A DNA stretch of 64,000 nt. Origin: Oligoflexia bacterium (GTDB lineage Bacteria > Bdellovibrionota > Bacteriovoracia > Bacteriovoracales > Bacteriovoracaceae). Of this stretch, positions 16,891-26,622 are shown piece after piece. How positions within the stretch are numbered: position 1 is the stretch's first letter; each line of letters begins with the position of its first letter. Both the position numbers and the translations under genes were made by a program. The DNA is taken from assembly GCA_015232355.1 (NCBI GenBank), contig JADFZW010000005.1:124001-188000 (forward strand). Direction: 5' to 3'. The notes under the pieces were generated by a model, which was given only the letters and a program-made list of their open reading frames with translations, ran no database searches and was not told the DNA's origin.

Positions 16891-17364
16891 ATGTCTATTA
16901 CAATTTTTAACAGAAGAAAAATTTTTTTAATAAATCCTAAATTTCAAATTAAGTTCATTTGTTTTATGATGCTAATTGCGCTCTTTTCTGGTGGCTGTAT
17001 GTACTGTGCATGCCTCTATTTCTTTTGGAAACTACGATTGATGGGCGAGAGTATCGGAATCCCCGCCGACAATCCTTTCTTTCAATTTATTTCGGAACAA
17101 CAATCATTAATGAATGGTGTAGTGATAATTACTTTTTTAATTCTTTCTTCAACTATATTCATTATTGGATTACTTTATTCTCATCGTATTTGCGGCCCTC
17201 TTTATAAATTTAAAGAGAAGATGAAAAGCTTTTCATCCTTTGAGGACTTAAGTGATATTAATTTTAGAAAAAATGATTTTTTTATGGAATTATCTGATGA
17301 ATTCAACTCAATGGTGAAGAGGGTCAAAGAAAATAAAGACAGTAAAGAAATTAAAGAAAAGTAA
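16891..17364 (+). CDS. Two-helix membrane protein with HAMP-like C-terminus
   Basis: 157 residues with transmembrane helices at about 22-50 and 75-100, followed by HRICGPLYKFKEKMK, which has the P-containing entry of a HAMP-like linker. A short charged coiled-coil tail with no output domain ends in Lys/Glu repeats. It looks like the sensor half of a methyl-accepting or kinase receptor reduced to membrane and HAMP parts. A possible ribosome site AAGGA lies 10 bases upstream. It sits between the lipoprotease and the exported kinase on the same strand. Confidence 0.65.
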   Translation: MSITIFNRRKIFLINPKFQIKFICFMMLIALFSGGCMYCACLYFFWKLRLMGESIGIPADNPFFQFISEQQSLMNGVVIITFLILSSTIFIIGLLYSHRICGPLYKFKEKMKSFSSFEDLSDINFRKNDFFMELSDEFNSMVKRVKENKDSKEIKEK

Positions 17365-17471
17365 ATAACATCATTATTTCCTATTTTCACTTACAATAAA
17401 ATACAATAAAATAAAATATATAATTAAATATCTTTCTAATATTAACCGATTTTATTTCAACTGAGATTAAT

Positions 17472-19013
17472 ATGAAAATTAATAATTTAGTATTTGCAAT
17501 ATTCAAATTTTTATTATGTTTTCTGATGTTGTTTTCTTTTTCTTTTTTTCTTAATCCTGTCTTCTCTGGTGAATGTGAATTGGAAATAAAAAATTGCCAA
17601 CTCTCCATTAAGAAAAACCACCCTACTGATTGTACAATCAATCTCAATCATTCATCTATTTTGGAAAAACTTGTAGATTGGCGTTCAACAAATGATATTG
17701 TTGATAACATCGTAAAAATAAACAAGATGGATATTGATGAAAGCGATTATAACTTAAATTTAATAAAATGTAATGATAGTAAAACACAAAAACCACTACA
17801 GGTAATAGATAAGTGTTTATCATCTTTCACACAATCCTTAAAAGAGTTACTAAAATCTGGAGCAAAATTAAGTGATAAGATTTACCTTTGTGAAAATGAC
17901 ATCTTGATTTTTGCTAAAAAATTAGATGAAAAATCTGGTGCTAGCAAACAACTTTATATTGCCAAATCTCTATTAACTGGAAAAAACATGGCCTTAAAAA
18001 CACCAGTAAGCAATCAAAACATTACAGAAATTTTTTCTTTTGAAAGTTTTGTATCGAAAAAAATCATTGAAAACAAAATTGATAATGTAGTTAAAATAAC
18101 TCCCTGTGATTCATTAGAGCAAGATCATGTAAAAAACATTGGTATTATGGAAGAGATGTATGAAAATGATCTTAAAGCTTATATTACTAAATTTTCAGAG
18201 CAAAAACCCAAAAAATCCATAAATGCTATAAAACTATATAATCAACGAATAAGCAAGTTAAACAATTATCTTACAGCTATGACCTGCACATTGTTACCTA
18301 CAATAAGAAAAATGCATCAACAAAATATTTTTCACTTGGATATTAAACCCCAAAATATTTTAGTCGCTCGAACAAAAGATAAAAATGCGTTTGCTTTAAC
18401 TGATTTGGATACTGCTTGGGTAAATAGCGATGACGTTGAAAAAAATATTCCCTCTAGAAATCTAGAAAATCGTAATAATTCGGATCCTGGAAGTAAAACC
18501 GAAGCATATCGATCTCCTATGTCTAATAAATTAAAAGGAACTGGTGGTAAACAAAAAAATTCTGAAGATACATTATCAACAGATGTAATGGTTAATATAT
18601 CTGCTATCGATGATTATTGGTCATTTGCTTTATCTATTTCAGAGTTAGCATTGGATACCTTTGTAAATCCTCGAGATCAAGACAATACATCCCCTATAAG
18701 CAAATGGCAAAGCAAGTTAAGCAAATTAACGAGCACTACTAATGAAAAAAATAATGAGAAGGAAAATGAAAAAGCAATGGAAGATTTGAATAATATTTTA
18801 ACCAATAATTTTAACGAAAATCCTGCATTAAAAAATCTACTTACTGAAATACTTAATGCTGGTGCCCCCATCACAAATCAACAAAAACAATCTAAGATTG
18901 ATAATAGTAAATTAAAAGAAAAAATTCACAAGATAGAAAAAGCAATAGAAACTTTTTTTAAATCTGAAACATGTAACGATGATAAACTAAATAATCCACT
19001 CACAATAGAATAA
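17472..19013 (+). CDS. Exported Ser/Thr protein kinase-like protein
   Basis: 513 residues. A signal peptide (residues 1-33, cut near VFSG) precedes a eukaryotic-type kinase domain. Visible are LYIAKSLLTGKNMALKTP (beta2-beta3 with the ATP-contacting Lys near 176) and the catalytic loop FHLDIKPQNIL (about 285-296, with Asp, Lys and Asn kept). A metal-binding DLD replaces DFG (about 310-312), and DDYWSFALSISEL (about 379-391) matches the D.WS.G helix. The glycine-rich loop is poor (EKSGASKQ), and the APE motif is unclear, so activity cannot be assumed. The C-terminus is helical and charged. Bacterial kinases of this type normally face the cytoplasm; an N-terminal cleavable signal instead of a membrane anchor would place this one outside. 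Confidence 0.8.
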   Translation: MKINNLVFAIFKFLLCFLMLFSFSFFLNPVFSGECELEIKNCQLSIKKNHPTDCTINLNHSSILEKLVDWRSTNDIVDNIVKINKMDIDESDYNLNLIKCNDSKTQKPLQVIDKCLSSFTQSLKELLKSGAKLSDKIYLCENDILIFAKKLDEKSGASKQLYIAKSLLTGKNMALKTPVSNQNITEIFSFESFVSKKIIENKIDNVVKITPCDSLEQDHVKNIGIMEEMYENDLKAYITKFSEQKPKKSINAIKLYNQRISKLNNYLTAMTCTLLPTIRKMHQQNIFHLDIKPQNILVARTKDKNAFALTDLDTAWVNSDDVEKNIPSRNLENRNNSDPGSKTEAYRSPMSNKLKGTGGKQKNSEDTLSTDVMVNISAIDDYWSFALSISELALDTFVNPRDQDNTSPISKWQSKLSKLTSTTNEKNNEKENEKAMEDLNNILTNNFNENPALKNLLTEILNAGAPITNQQKQSKIDNSKLKEKIHKIEKAIETFFKSETCNDDKLNNPLTIE

Positions 19014-19050
19014 TTTTTGATAATACTCACCCAAACAAGGTTAAAACAAT

Positions 19051-20628
19051 ATGTCCAGCAATTACCCAAGCAATTATCCAAGCACTTATCCAAACAACTA
19101 TCCAACTGATCCTCAAGATGTTTGGAAATACTTCAAAGAAATTTCCTCAATTCCCAGAGGTAGTGGAAACGAAGAAAAAATTAGAAACTATTTAATTGAT
19201 TTCGCAAAAAAAAATGATTTTCCATCTAAAACAGATCAAGTAGGTAATGTGTATATCTACGTTCCGGCAACCATAGGATACGAAAATCATCCAAGTATAA
19301 TTATACAAAACCATATGGATATGGTTTGTGATGCCACTTCCGATATCAAATTTGATTTTAAAAACGATCCCCTACAATTAATTACCACTCAGGATGGTTA
19401 TGTTAAAGCAAACAAAACAACTCTAGGTGCTGATAATGGTATCGGAATGGCGATAGCATTGGCCCTAACACAAAATCAAAATCAAAATAAAAATCAAACC
19501 CAAACCCAAGTTCAACATCCAGCAATCGAATTAGTCTTTACCGTAGAAGAAGAAACAGGACTTATTGGTGCTCAACACTTTGTAAAAGAATATGTAAAGA
19601 GTAGGAAAATTTTAAATTTTGATTCTGGAAATTGGGGTAACCTTTATATTGGATGCGCAGGAAGTATTAAAGTAGAACTTAAGACAAATTTTACTGAAGA
19701 AGATATGGATGATCATGCTCTGGCCTATCGTTTACGTGTAAGCGGATTTAAAGGTGGTCACTCAGGGGGAGAGATCAATAAACAAAAGGGTAATGCCATT
19801 AAATTTCTACTTGATTGTCTCAAGCGATTGGATGCTAATGATATCAAGTATTCTATCCATGGATTTGTGGCCGGGAAAGCTCACAACATAATTCCTCGAG
19901 AAGCATTGGTAGTAATTTGCATGAATCCTTCTGTAGAAAATGAAATTAACGTCAACAATATTTTAAATCAAACCAAAGATGCTTGGCTCTCTTTCTTACC
20001 AGAGATCGATAAAGAATTTTCTTTTTCCTTAGAACGTTGCCCAGTTCATACCGATAAAGAAGCAACAAAAGTTTTAAATAATAAAGATAAAAAACGTTTC
20101 CTCTCCATCCTTAATTTAATTCCTCATGGAGTAGAAAGTTACTCTGTAGAAAATCATTATGATTCCAATAATTGTCATCTTCCTTCTTTAAGCTCCAACT
20201 TTGCTATTTGCAAATTGCATGATGGAGAAATGTTTCTGCAATCATCGATTAGATTTTTTAACACTAAAGAATGCTTTAAATTATTAACCATTTTTGAAAC
20301 TGTTGCATCTGCATTTGAAATCGACCTCAATATCAAGTGGGTTTATCCTAGCTGGCCAGCAAAAGCAAATATTGATGTTAATGAAAATCAATTGCTTAAA
20401 ACTATTAAAAGAAATTATCAAAATCTTTTTAACTCTAATCCACAAGTGCTCATTACTCATTCTGGCCTAGAATGTGGAGTTTTAGTTGATCGTCTAAACA
20501 GCAACAACATTGAAGCAATATCTTTTGGGACAAATATTAAAGGAGCACACACTCCAGATGAAAAAGTAGAAGTGGCCAGCGTACAAAATTTTTGGAAGCT
20601 AATAATCTCGGTAATGAAAGAATTATAA
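19051..20628 (+). CDS. pepD: Aminoacyl-histidine dipeptidase (PepD, peptidase family M20C)
   Basis: 525 residues with the metal-site motifs of M20C peptidases: QNHMDMVCD (about residue 92), TLGADNGIGMA (about 126-136) and FTVEEETGLIGA (about 167-178). The family hydrolyses Xaa-His and related dipeptides using two metal ions in the cytoplasm. Two low-complexity additions are unusual: an N-terminal SNYP/STYP repeat from a 12-bp DNA unit, and a QNQNQNKNQTQTQ insert at about 140-153 just before the EEE motif. No export signal is seen. Its upstream neighbour is the exported kinase, 37 bases away. Confidence 0.92.
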   Translation: MSSNYPSNYPSTYPNNYPTDPQDVWKYFKEISSIPRGSGNEEKIRNYLIDFAKKNDFPSKTDQVGNVYIYVPATIGYENHPSIIIQNHMDMVCDATSDIKFDFKNDPLQLITTQDGYVKANKTTLGADNGIGMAIALALTQNQNQNKNQTQTQVQHPAIELVFTVEEETGLIGAQHFVKEYVKSRKILNFDSGNWGNLYIGCAGSIKVELKTNFTEEDMDDHALAYRLRVSGFKGGHSGGEINKQKGNAIKFLLDCLKRLDANDIKYSIHGFVAGKAHNIIPREALVVICMNPSVENEINVNNILNQTKDAWLSFLPEIDKEFSFSLERCPVHTDKEATKVLNNKDKKRFLSILNLIPHGVESYSVENHYDSNNCHLPSLSSNFAICKLHDGEMFLQSSIRFFNTKECFKLLTIFETVASAFEIDLNIKWVYPSWPAKANIDVNENQLLKTIKRNYQNLFNSNPQVLITHSGLECGVLVDRLNSNNIEAISFGTNIKGAHTPDEKVEVASVQNFWKLIISVMKEL

Positions 20629-20690
20629 TATAGTTAGTTAGTCACTGGCGCGAAAGTGAAAAAAAGAATAATTAACAATTATCGTAACAA

Positions 20691-21191
20691 TTATCTATAA
20701 GCTACAGCAATTTCGAAACCTTTTCCGATTTCAACAGTTTTATCATGGTTTTGACCATTTCTCATATCAACAAGAGCAGTTCTTTTTGTGATTGTATATG
20801 TATTTCTCTCATCTAAAACCGCCTTATATTCAGTTAACGGGCCATCAACTGGTCTTAAATCTTTTCTACAAGTGATTTCTTTAATAACATTTGCATTTTT
20901 GACAACTTTGCAATTTAAATTCTCGGCCACAACTTTTTCACTTTCATAAGTTTTTCCATCCATCATGCTAATTATTTGAGAATAGACTTTTAAATTGTAA
21001 GAGTTATAACCATTTGTTGTGAAAGTATATACCTTTAAAGCACCATCAACTGGTCTCTTGTCTATTGAAAAACTAATCGATGGGTATTCGTTATAATTAT
21101 TATCAGTATCTTGAATTTCATCGGCAGAAGCAAAAGAGATAGTTAAAATTAAAAGGGAAGAAAGAACAAAAATGTTTTTAAGAAAATTCAT
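20691..21191 (-). CDS. Small exported protein with an internal duplication
   Basis: 166 residues with a signal peptide cut after FASA (residue 23). Two related halves each start with RPVDG (residues about 45 and 118) followed by an aromatic strand, a YTxT/YTIT strand and a MxDGK or MRNGQ turn. This suggests a duplicated beta-sandwich or hairpin unit of about 70 residues. Two Cys (NCKV, ITCR) could form a disulfide. No family is recognised. It ends 62 bases from the convergent pepD gene. Confidence 0.65.
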   Translation of the reverse strand: MNFLKNIFVLSSLLILTISFASADEIQDTDNNYNEYPSISFSIDKRPVDGALKVYTFTTNGYNSYNLKVYSQIISMMDGKTYESEKVVAENLNCKVVKNANVIKEITCRKDLRPVDGPLTEYKAVLDERNTYTITKRTALVDMRNGQNHDKTVEIGKGFEIAVAYR

Positions 21192-21566
21192 AAAGACTCC
21201 TAAGTTAAAATAATAAAATAATTAAAAAAAACAAAATTAAAAATACAGGAGTCTGTATATACAAGAACTCTATCCATTTAAACAATTATTAAACATAATC
21301 ATATCTTATAAGAATTCGGGTCAAAGTAACCATTCAAAGTAACCGCCAACATTTACAGTTCTATATAAAATATATTCATAAATAAATTACATTTTCATTT
21401 GTAGAGCAATTAATTGATTTTAAATAAATCAATATATCTTAATCCGATTTTTTAATTTATAAAAAAATTCTTCCTGTTCAATGTTAAGATTATAAATACT
21501 TATAAAGATAAATTACTAACTAATGATTAGATATTAACAACGATAGAAAACAAAGTGAGTAAACAC
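21192..21566. other. 375-bp divergent intergenic region
   Basis: Upstream region for two divergent exported-protein genes. It contains a direct repeat of TCAAAGTAACC (21321-21331 and 21334-21344, 13-bp spacing). I see no ORF with a ribosome site. Confidence 0.5.
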
Positions 21567-24500
21567 ATGATTAAAACATTACTACTTATTCCTACAATCA
21601 TCCTCATAAGTAACATGTTTTTTTTCACTTCTCTGCCACAAGCTAATGCTAGTGATGAAAAAGAAGAATTTTTCAATGATCTTCATACAGTAATTAAAGA
21701 TAATCGAGATGAACTGGTTAAAATTTTAACTAAAGTAAACTCCCATTATGGTGCTAATTATGAAATTGATCAGGTTTTAAAGACATTAAAAGATATAAAG
21801 TTTCATCAATTAGAAAATTTAAATGGCATCAAAGGTGTAGACAACGTTGCTGTCTACGGTGCACGTAACGTTCCTTTGTACACTATTTTTGAGCATATCT
21901 TATTACCTGCTACTGTTGCTAAAAATATTTGGTTTAGAGTTCCCAGTGTTTCAAAAGATGCATACATGCAACTTTTTGATAAAATCAAAACACTTTTACC
22001 TAAACATGATTTTTCTAATATCCATATGCTAGATGATATACACTACGAACATTTTCTAAAAACTCACGTTCTGGGATTAAACAAAAAAGGCAATGCTAAA
22101 GATATAAAAAGCAAACCTGCTGATGTAGTAATATTCGTCGGAAGTCCAGAGACTGCCAAAGGCATTCAAGAAAAAATTGCAGAAAAAATTAACGAAATCA
22201 ATGGATCGATAGATAATAAGAAAGATGAATTACTTAAAAAAATTTCAAATTTGACTGATCAAATATCACAATTACCAACAAACATTGAAGATAAAAAAGA
22301 AAAACACAATAATGAACTAAAGAAAAATCGTTTAAACATTCAATTAACTAAATTCCAGAAAGATCTTGAGAAAACTCAAAATGGTAGAATAGAAAATTTC
22401 AAACAATTATTTTTAAAATTCGGAAATGGTTTAAATCCTATCATTGTTACTGAAACTGCAGATAATAATCTCGATCGCGCTCTTCAAGCGTTCAAACGAT
22501 CAGTTTTGATAAATAATGCTCAAGATTGTACCGCACCTAAATTTAGTGCCGTTCATGCAAAGTTTTTTGATAAATTTGTAGGCGAATTAGAAAATATCTT
22601 TAAAGAGATGAAATTACATTATGGAGAATTAGATGATCCTAAAGCAAGTTATTCTCATATGACCTATACTCAAAAAGATAAATTTAAGGATTTAAAAGAA
22701 TTTCGTGAGAAATATAAGCAGTATTTAAAAAATCAAGATGCTATCTTAGATGAAAACACTTTAAGAATTGATCCCCATCTATTTGTCTTTCCATATCAAA
22801 TGTTTACACAAGTTAAATTAAAAGATTATTTTGCTCCGTTTTTTATTGTATTTAAATATAGTAATGATCAAGAACTAAAGAGTATTGCCATCGATGAACG
22901 CCTAAGAAAACAATCAATGTTTGCTTCTATCTTTGGTAATTCTGCTTCTAAAGATGAATTCTATAGAAGAAAATGGTTTCAAGATAATTACATGGTTACT
23001 TTAATTAATTTAGATGTCTATGATGAAGAGTCCGGCAACATCCCCTTTGGTGGATATGGAACTGATGGTTCAGCACTAACTTTATCTAGTGTAAAAAGTA
23101 ATGGCCAATTAAAATCATTTGATATGTATCGACCATTACAATTTTCAAAAGATTCACGAGAATTTTTTCATGCACAAAAAACCACAAAAGATACAGATAC
23201 AAAGACAGAGACAGATTTAATAAATAAAAGAGGAGAGGCAGTCATCAAAATGAGTGACAGATTTTCAACAGAAGAGAAACGAAAACAAATTTTAAATGAT
23301 ATGATTACCAACAGTACTGACAAAAACTATATAAAAAATATAACAACAATCCTAGGACGCTCTTCAGAAACTGCTGATTGGAAACAAATCAAGTTACCTC
23401 AACAAACATTGCGACTACATGGAATTAAATACCTTCAAGAAGCTATTAAAAAACAGGGATTATATACATTAGTAGATTGTTTTAGTTATAAAATTTCTAA
23501 AAAAGAACTAGAGAATTTTTTTGGCACACAGGTGATTTGCCTAGAAGATCATATTTATTCTCGTAATTCTAATTTTACATCCACAGGAGTTGTTTTACAT
23601 CCATCCTACGTTGGACAAGAAACATCAAGATTAAACACTTATAGAGGAGCAATTAATCCCCATCTACAATATGGTGTACTCTCTTCTATTTTAAGTGACA
23701 GAATACAAGAGTACAATGCCGCCACGGCCATCTGGCCAGGAATTATGCCCTACTCTTTGACCTTTGATGATTTGATGAAAAAGCAAAGTCAAAGTCAAGG
23801 TCAAAATGGAGAAGATCACTTTCGCAAAATTAATGAAATTAATCAGCAGATAGATCTTTTAATTAGTGAATGTAAAAAGAGCAATAAAGCTAATAATCAA
23901 ACTAACTACTCTATAATAGAAAAAAGATTACAAGATAAACTAAAAGATCTTCTTACTAATTTTTTCACAACAGTACAAAAAGAGATTCCTCAAGGGGCCT
24001 ATATTAAAAATTATGGTGAATCAACTACAGGAGATCTTGGTATCCAAATAACTTCATTTCATTACAATTTAGATAATTTAGTTGGCCAATATTTACATCG
24101 TCTTGACACCACCCTTTATAAATTTTCTAAGTGTAAACACATGGAAAGTAGTAAAGGTAGAGTTTTCGATAATTCCATGAATAGTAGTTACTATGAAACT
24201 GGTTCAAAGTTTATTCATAAATTACTTACTAAACCAGCTAATATTCTTTTACAAGAACGAGTTAAGCTCTCTAAAACTCCTCTGGGATTTATTCGCGAAG
24301 TACGAGTAGATTTTCTAGATGGAGAACCTGTCAATGCTCGCGCTAGATATACTCACGAATATTCAAGAGAAGATGAAATTGTAGCACAAAAAGTTTTAAC
24401 AGAGTTTTTTAATCGCGCTCCAGAGCAATTTAAATTATTATCAGGAGGAGCTGATGTTGCTCGAATGGAAGATGGTACTTGGGTTATTATAGAATTAAAT

Positions 24501-24923
24501 TCTGGCGCTTGCAGTGGTTCGACAACTACAAGTATCTATCCAATTGAAGCAAATAAATTTATCTCTAATTTAAAAGGAGAAAACACACCTCTTATTAATA
24601 CTCTAGAAACACTATACTCTAAGTCTTTAGATGAACAACGAAAGTTTCTCTCTTCAATAGATCGCAAAGAAGAAGTTTGGACTAAACGATCAATCCAAGA
24701 TATCTCTTTAGCAGAATATGCAAGATGGTTTAGAGATCGCTATCTTGATGATTGGAGAACTAATCAAAAGAGAACTAAAGAGAATGCAAAAGAGAGTGCA
24801 GATGAAACTTTAGACAAGATTAAAAAACTCTTTGAAGGTCTTGGCACTCCTCTCAGTCGTGATCTACCATTACTTATTAGAGGCGCCGAAGATTATTTAA
24901 AGGGTAAATTAGCAGAGGAGTAA
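21567..24923 (+). CDS. Large exported protein with an ATP-grasp-like C-terminal region
   Basis: About 1118 residues. The signal peptide is cut after ANA (QANASDEK). Residues about 200-285 are a coiled-coil rich in Lys/Glu. The C-terminal quarter has a basic strand GFIREVRVDFLDGEPV, then RARYTHEYSRED, and RMEDGTWVIIELNSGACSGS. This resembles the end of ATP-grasp enzymes (Arg/Lys strand, then an acidic E-x-N metal site). This is a weak, motif-level match only. I prefer ATG 21567 over GTG 21555, because the signal peptide then starts MIKTLLL and AAGTGAG lies at a reasonable distance; neither start has a strong ribosome site. An ATP-dependent ligase outside the cytoplasm would be odd, so either the domain is repurposed or the protein acts in another cell. 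Confidence 0.65.
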   Translation: MIKTLLLIPTIILISNMFFFTSLPQANASDEKEEFFNDLHTVIKDNRDELVKILTKVNSHYGANYEIDQVLKTLKDIKFHQLENLNGIKGVDNVAVYGARNVPLYTIFEHILLPATVAKNIWFRVPSVSKDAYMQLFDKIKTLLPKHDFSNIHMLDDIHYEHFLKTHVLGLNKKGNAKDIKSKPADVVIFVGSPETAKGIQEKIAEKINEINGSIDNKKDELLKKISNLTDQISQLPTNIEDKKEKHNNELKKNRLNIQLTKFQKDLEKTQNGRIENFKQLFLKFGNGLNPIIVTETADNNLDRALQAFKRSVLINNAQDCTAPKFSAVHAKFFDKFVGELENIFKEMKLHYGELDDPKASYSHMTYTQKDKFKDLKEFREKYKQYLKNQDAILDENTLRIDPHLFVFPYQMFTQVKLKDYFAPFFIVFKYSNDQELKSIAIDERLRKQSMFASIFGNSASKDEFYRRKWFQDNYMVTLINLDVYDEESGNIPFGGYGTDGSALTLSSVKSNGQLKSFDMYRPLQFSKDSREFFHAQKTTKDTDTKTETDLINKRGEAVIKMSDRFSTEEKRKQILNDMITNSTDKNYIKNITTILGRSSETADWKQIKLPQQTLRLHGIKYLQEAIKKQGLYTLVDCFSYKISKKELENFFGTQVICLEDHIYSRNSNFTSTGVVLHPSYVGQETSRLNTYRGAINPHLQYGVLSSILSDRIQEYNAATAIWPGIMPYSLTFDDLMKKQSQSQGQNGEDHFRKINEINQQIDLLISECKKSNKANNQTNYSIIEKRLQDKLKDLLTNFFTTVQKEIPQGAYIKNYGESTTGDLGIQITSFHYNLDNLVGQYLHRLDTTLYKFSKCKHMESSKGRVFDNSMNSSYYETGSKFIHKLLTKPANILLQERVKLSKTPLGFIREVRVDFLDGEPVNARARYTHEYSREDEIVAQKVLTEFFNRAPEQFKLLSGGADVARMEDGTWVIIELNSGACSGSTTTSIYPIEANKFISNLKGENTPLINTLETLYSKSLDEQRKFLSSIDRKEEVWTKRSIQDISLAEYARWFRDRYLDDWRTNQKRTKENAKESADETLDKIKKLFEGLGTPLSRDLPLLIRGAEDYLKGKLAEE

Positions 24924-24949
24924 TAATTAAAAAAAGAGATCTAGATAAA

Positions 24950-25633
24950 TTAACAGGAAAATAAACGTTTACTAAGATTCTCGAGTAGAAAACTCTTTAA
25001 TCTATCAATATCTATCATACTCGATATACTCGATATACTCGATATACTCGATTTTAAAACATCTTCCAACGAAGTCATTATCTCTCGAGAATATCCACAT
25101 GGATTGATTCCTGTGAATGCCAGAGGATCTTTATATAAATTTATGGCCATACCATGATAGGTAGTCCAACGTTTAACTGCAATTCCAATAGAAGCGATTT
25201 TTAATTCACCAGCACCAGCAACCCATACACCAGTAGTTCTATCCTTTCCATCATTACCATATGAAGATATATTGTATAATTCTTTTAAGGTATCAACTAG
25301 CGCACTCTCTAAATTCCTAATAAAAGATATTATATCGCAACTTGGTTTTAAATTAATAATTGGATAGACTATCAATTGCTTTGGCCCATGATAAGTTGCT
25401 TTTCCTCCTCTGCTAACATGAACCACCTCTCCACTCCAACCACACAAATCATCTGCTGTACTATTTTTTCCTAAAGTAACTACTGGAGGATGAGAACAAA
25501 ATAATATCTTACTTTCTTCTTCTCCCTTAGAAATTTTTTCCACTAATGATAACTGATAATCCAAAGCATCCTTGTAAGAAATCAATCCTAAATCTTCTAC
25601 AACAAATCTATTATTACTTTTGATTTCTTCCAT
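24950..25633 (-). CDS. lipB: Octanoyltransferase LipB
   Basis: Transfers octanoate from acyl carrier protein to lipoyl domains, the first step of lipoate synthesis. Seen are SRGGKATYHGPKQL (residues about 76-89; family RGG.THHGPGQ), KIASIGIAVKRWTTYHG (the Lys-containing motif) and catalytic Cys179 in GINPCG. The C-terminus carries an SSI-SSI-SSI repeat from a 9-bp DNA unit. The ribosome site GGAG lies inside the last codons of lipA, so translation is coupled. The gene starts 5 bases after lipA ends. Confidence 0.95.
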   Translation of the reverse strand: MEEIKSNNRFVVEDLGLISYKDALDYQLSLVEKISKGEEESKILFCSHPPVVTLGKNSTADDLCGWSGEVVHVSRGGKATYHGPKQLIVYPIINLKPSCDIISFIRNLESALVDTLKELYNISSYGNDGKDRTTGVWVAGAGELKIASIGIAVKRWTTYHGMAINLYKDPLAFTGINPCGYSREIMTSLEDVLKSSISSISSISSMIDIDRLKSFLLENLSKRLFSC

Positions 25634-25638
25634 TACTA

Positions 25639-26523
25639 CTACTCCAAAACTTTGTGGGCCAGATAAGAACTTCGAACAAGTGGACCAGCGACCACCGATT
25701 TAAATGAAAAATTTAAAGCTTTTTCTTTTAAATATGCAAATTTCTCCTCTGAAATATACTCTTTAACAGGATAATATTTTTCCTTATCAGGACTTAAATA
25801 TTGGCCAATAGTTAAAAAATCTACCTCTGCCTCTCTCAAATCACAAAAGAGTTGTAAAACTTCCTGCTCACTCTCACCCAACCCTAACATCAATCCCGAC
25901 TTTGTATAACATTTAAGAGCATTTTCATTAGCAATCCTTTTAAAAATTTTTAATAGCTTGATTGAAATATCATAAGAACTTCTAACAGCATCTCGTACAA
26001 CAGGTGTAAGCGATCTGACAGTCTCAATATTATGAGCAAAAACATCTGGCATGCATTCCTCTCTCATAAATTGCATAATCGACTGCTCTTTGGCCCTAAA
26101 ATCAGGAGTTAAAACTTCCACTTTTAAATTATCTTTTTTTAGTGATTTGATTGAAGCGATAGCATGAGCAAAAACAGATGCACCCCCATCCTCATAATCA
26201 TCACGAGTAACACTCGTTAATACCACATATTTCAAGCGCAATTGTTTTATTACTTCTAATAAATTATTACCTTCAACTTCAAAACCTAAACTGGAGGTTG
26301 TTGGAGTACCATGTTTAACAGCACAAAATTTACAGTGGCGAGTACAAACATCTCCAAGTAACATAAATGTTGCCGTTTGATTATGCCAACACTCACCGAT
26401 ATTTGGACATCTGGCCTCTTCACAGACAGTGCATACTTTAGCATCGCTCAAGATTTTTTTTGTACTTTTATACTCTTCACTTGTTGAACTTACTATTCTA
26501 GTTTTTGGTTTGTTTAATTGCAC
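25639..26523 (-). CDS. lipA: Lipoyl synthase LipA (radical SAM)
   Basis: Inserts two sulfurs into the octanoyl group to make lipoate. The auxiliary cluster Cys are Cys34, Cys39 and Cys45 (CEEARCPNIGEC). The radical SAM Cys are Cys60, Cys64 and Cys67 (CTRHCKFC). The C-terminal RSSY motif, which ligates the auxiliary cluster, is present. The start codon is GTG at 26523 with AAGGAG 5 bases upstream. First gene of the lipA-lipB operon. Confidence 0.96.
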   Translation of the reverse strand: MQLNKPKTRIVSSTSEEYKSTKKILSDAKVCTVCEEARCPNIGECWHNQTATFMLLGDVCTRHCKFCAVKHGTPTTSSLGFEVEGNNLLEVIKQLRLKYVVLTSVTRDDYEDGGASVFAHAIASIKSLKKDNLKVEVLTPDFRAKEQSIMQFMREECMPDVFAHNIETVRSLTPVVRDAVRSSYDISIKLLKIFKRIANENALKCYTKSGLMLGLGESEQEVLQLFCDLREAEVDFLTIGQYLSPDKEKYYPVKEYISEEKFAYLKEKALNFSFKSVVAGPLVRSSYLAHKVLE

Positions 26524-26622
26524 TCATACTCCTTACACAGAGGGTATTTACATTGCGTAGTAACAGTACCATGCTTTGAATTTAATAATAACTAATCACT
26601 CTTTTAAAAAGAAAAGCTTGAT

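Noticed and set aside
20641..20665. TCACT...AGTGA stem after pepD
   Set aside because: Followed by A-rich sequence, not T, on the plus strand, and the stem is 5 bp. No support as terminator.
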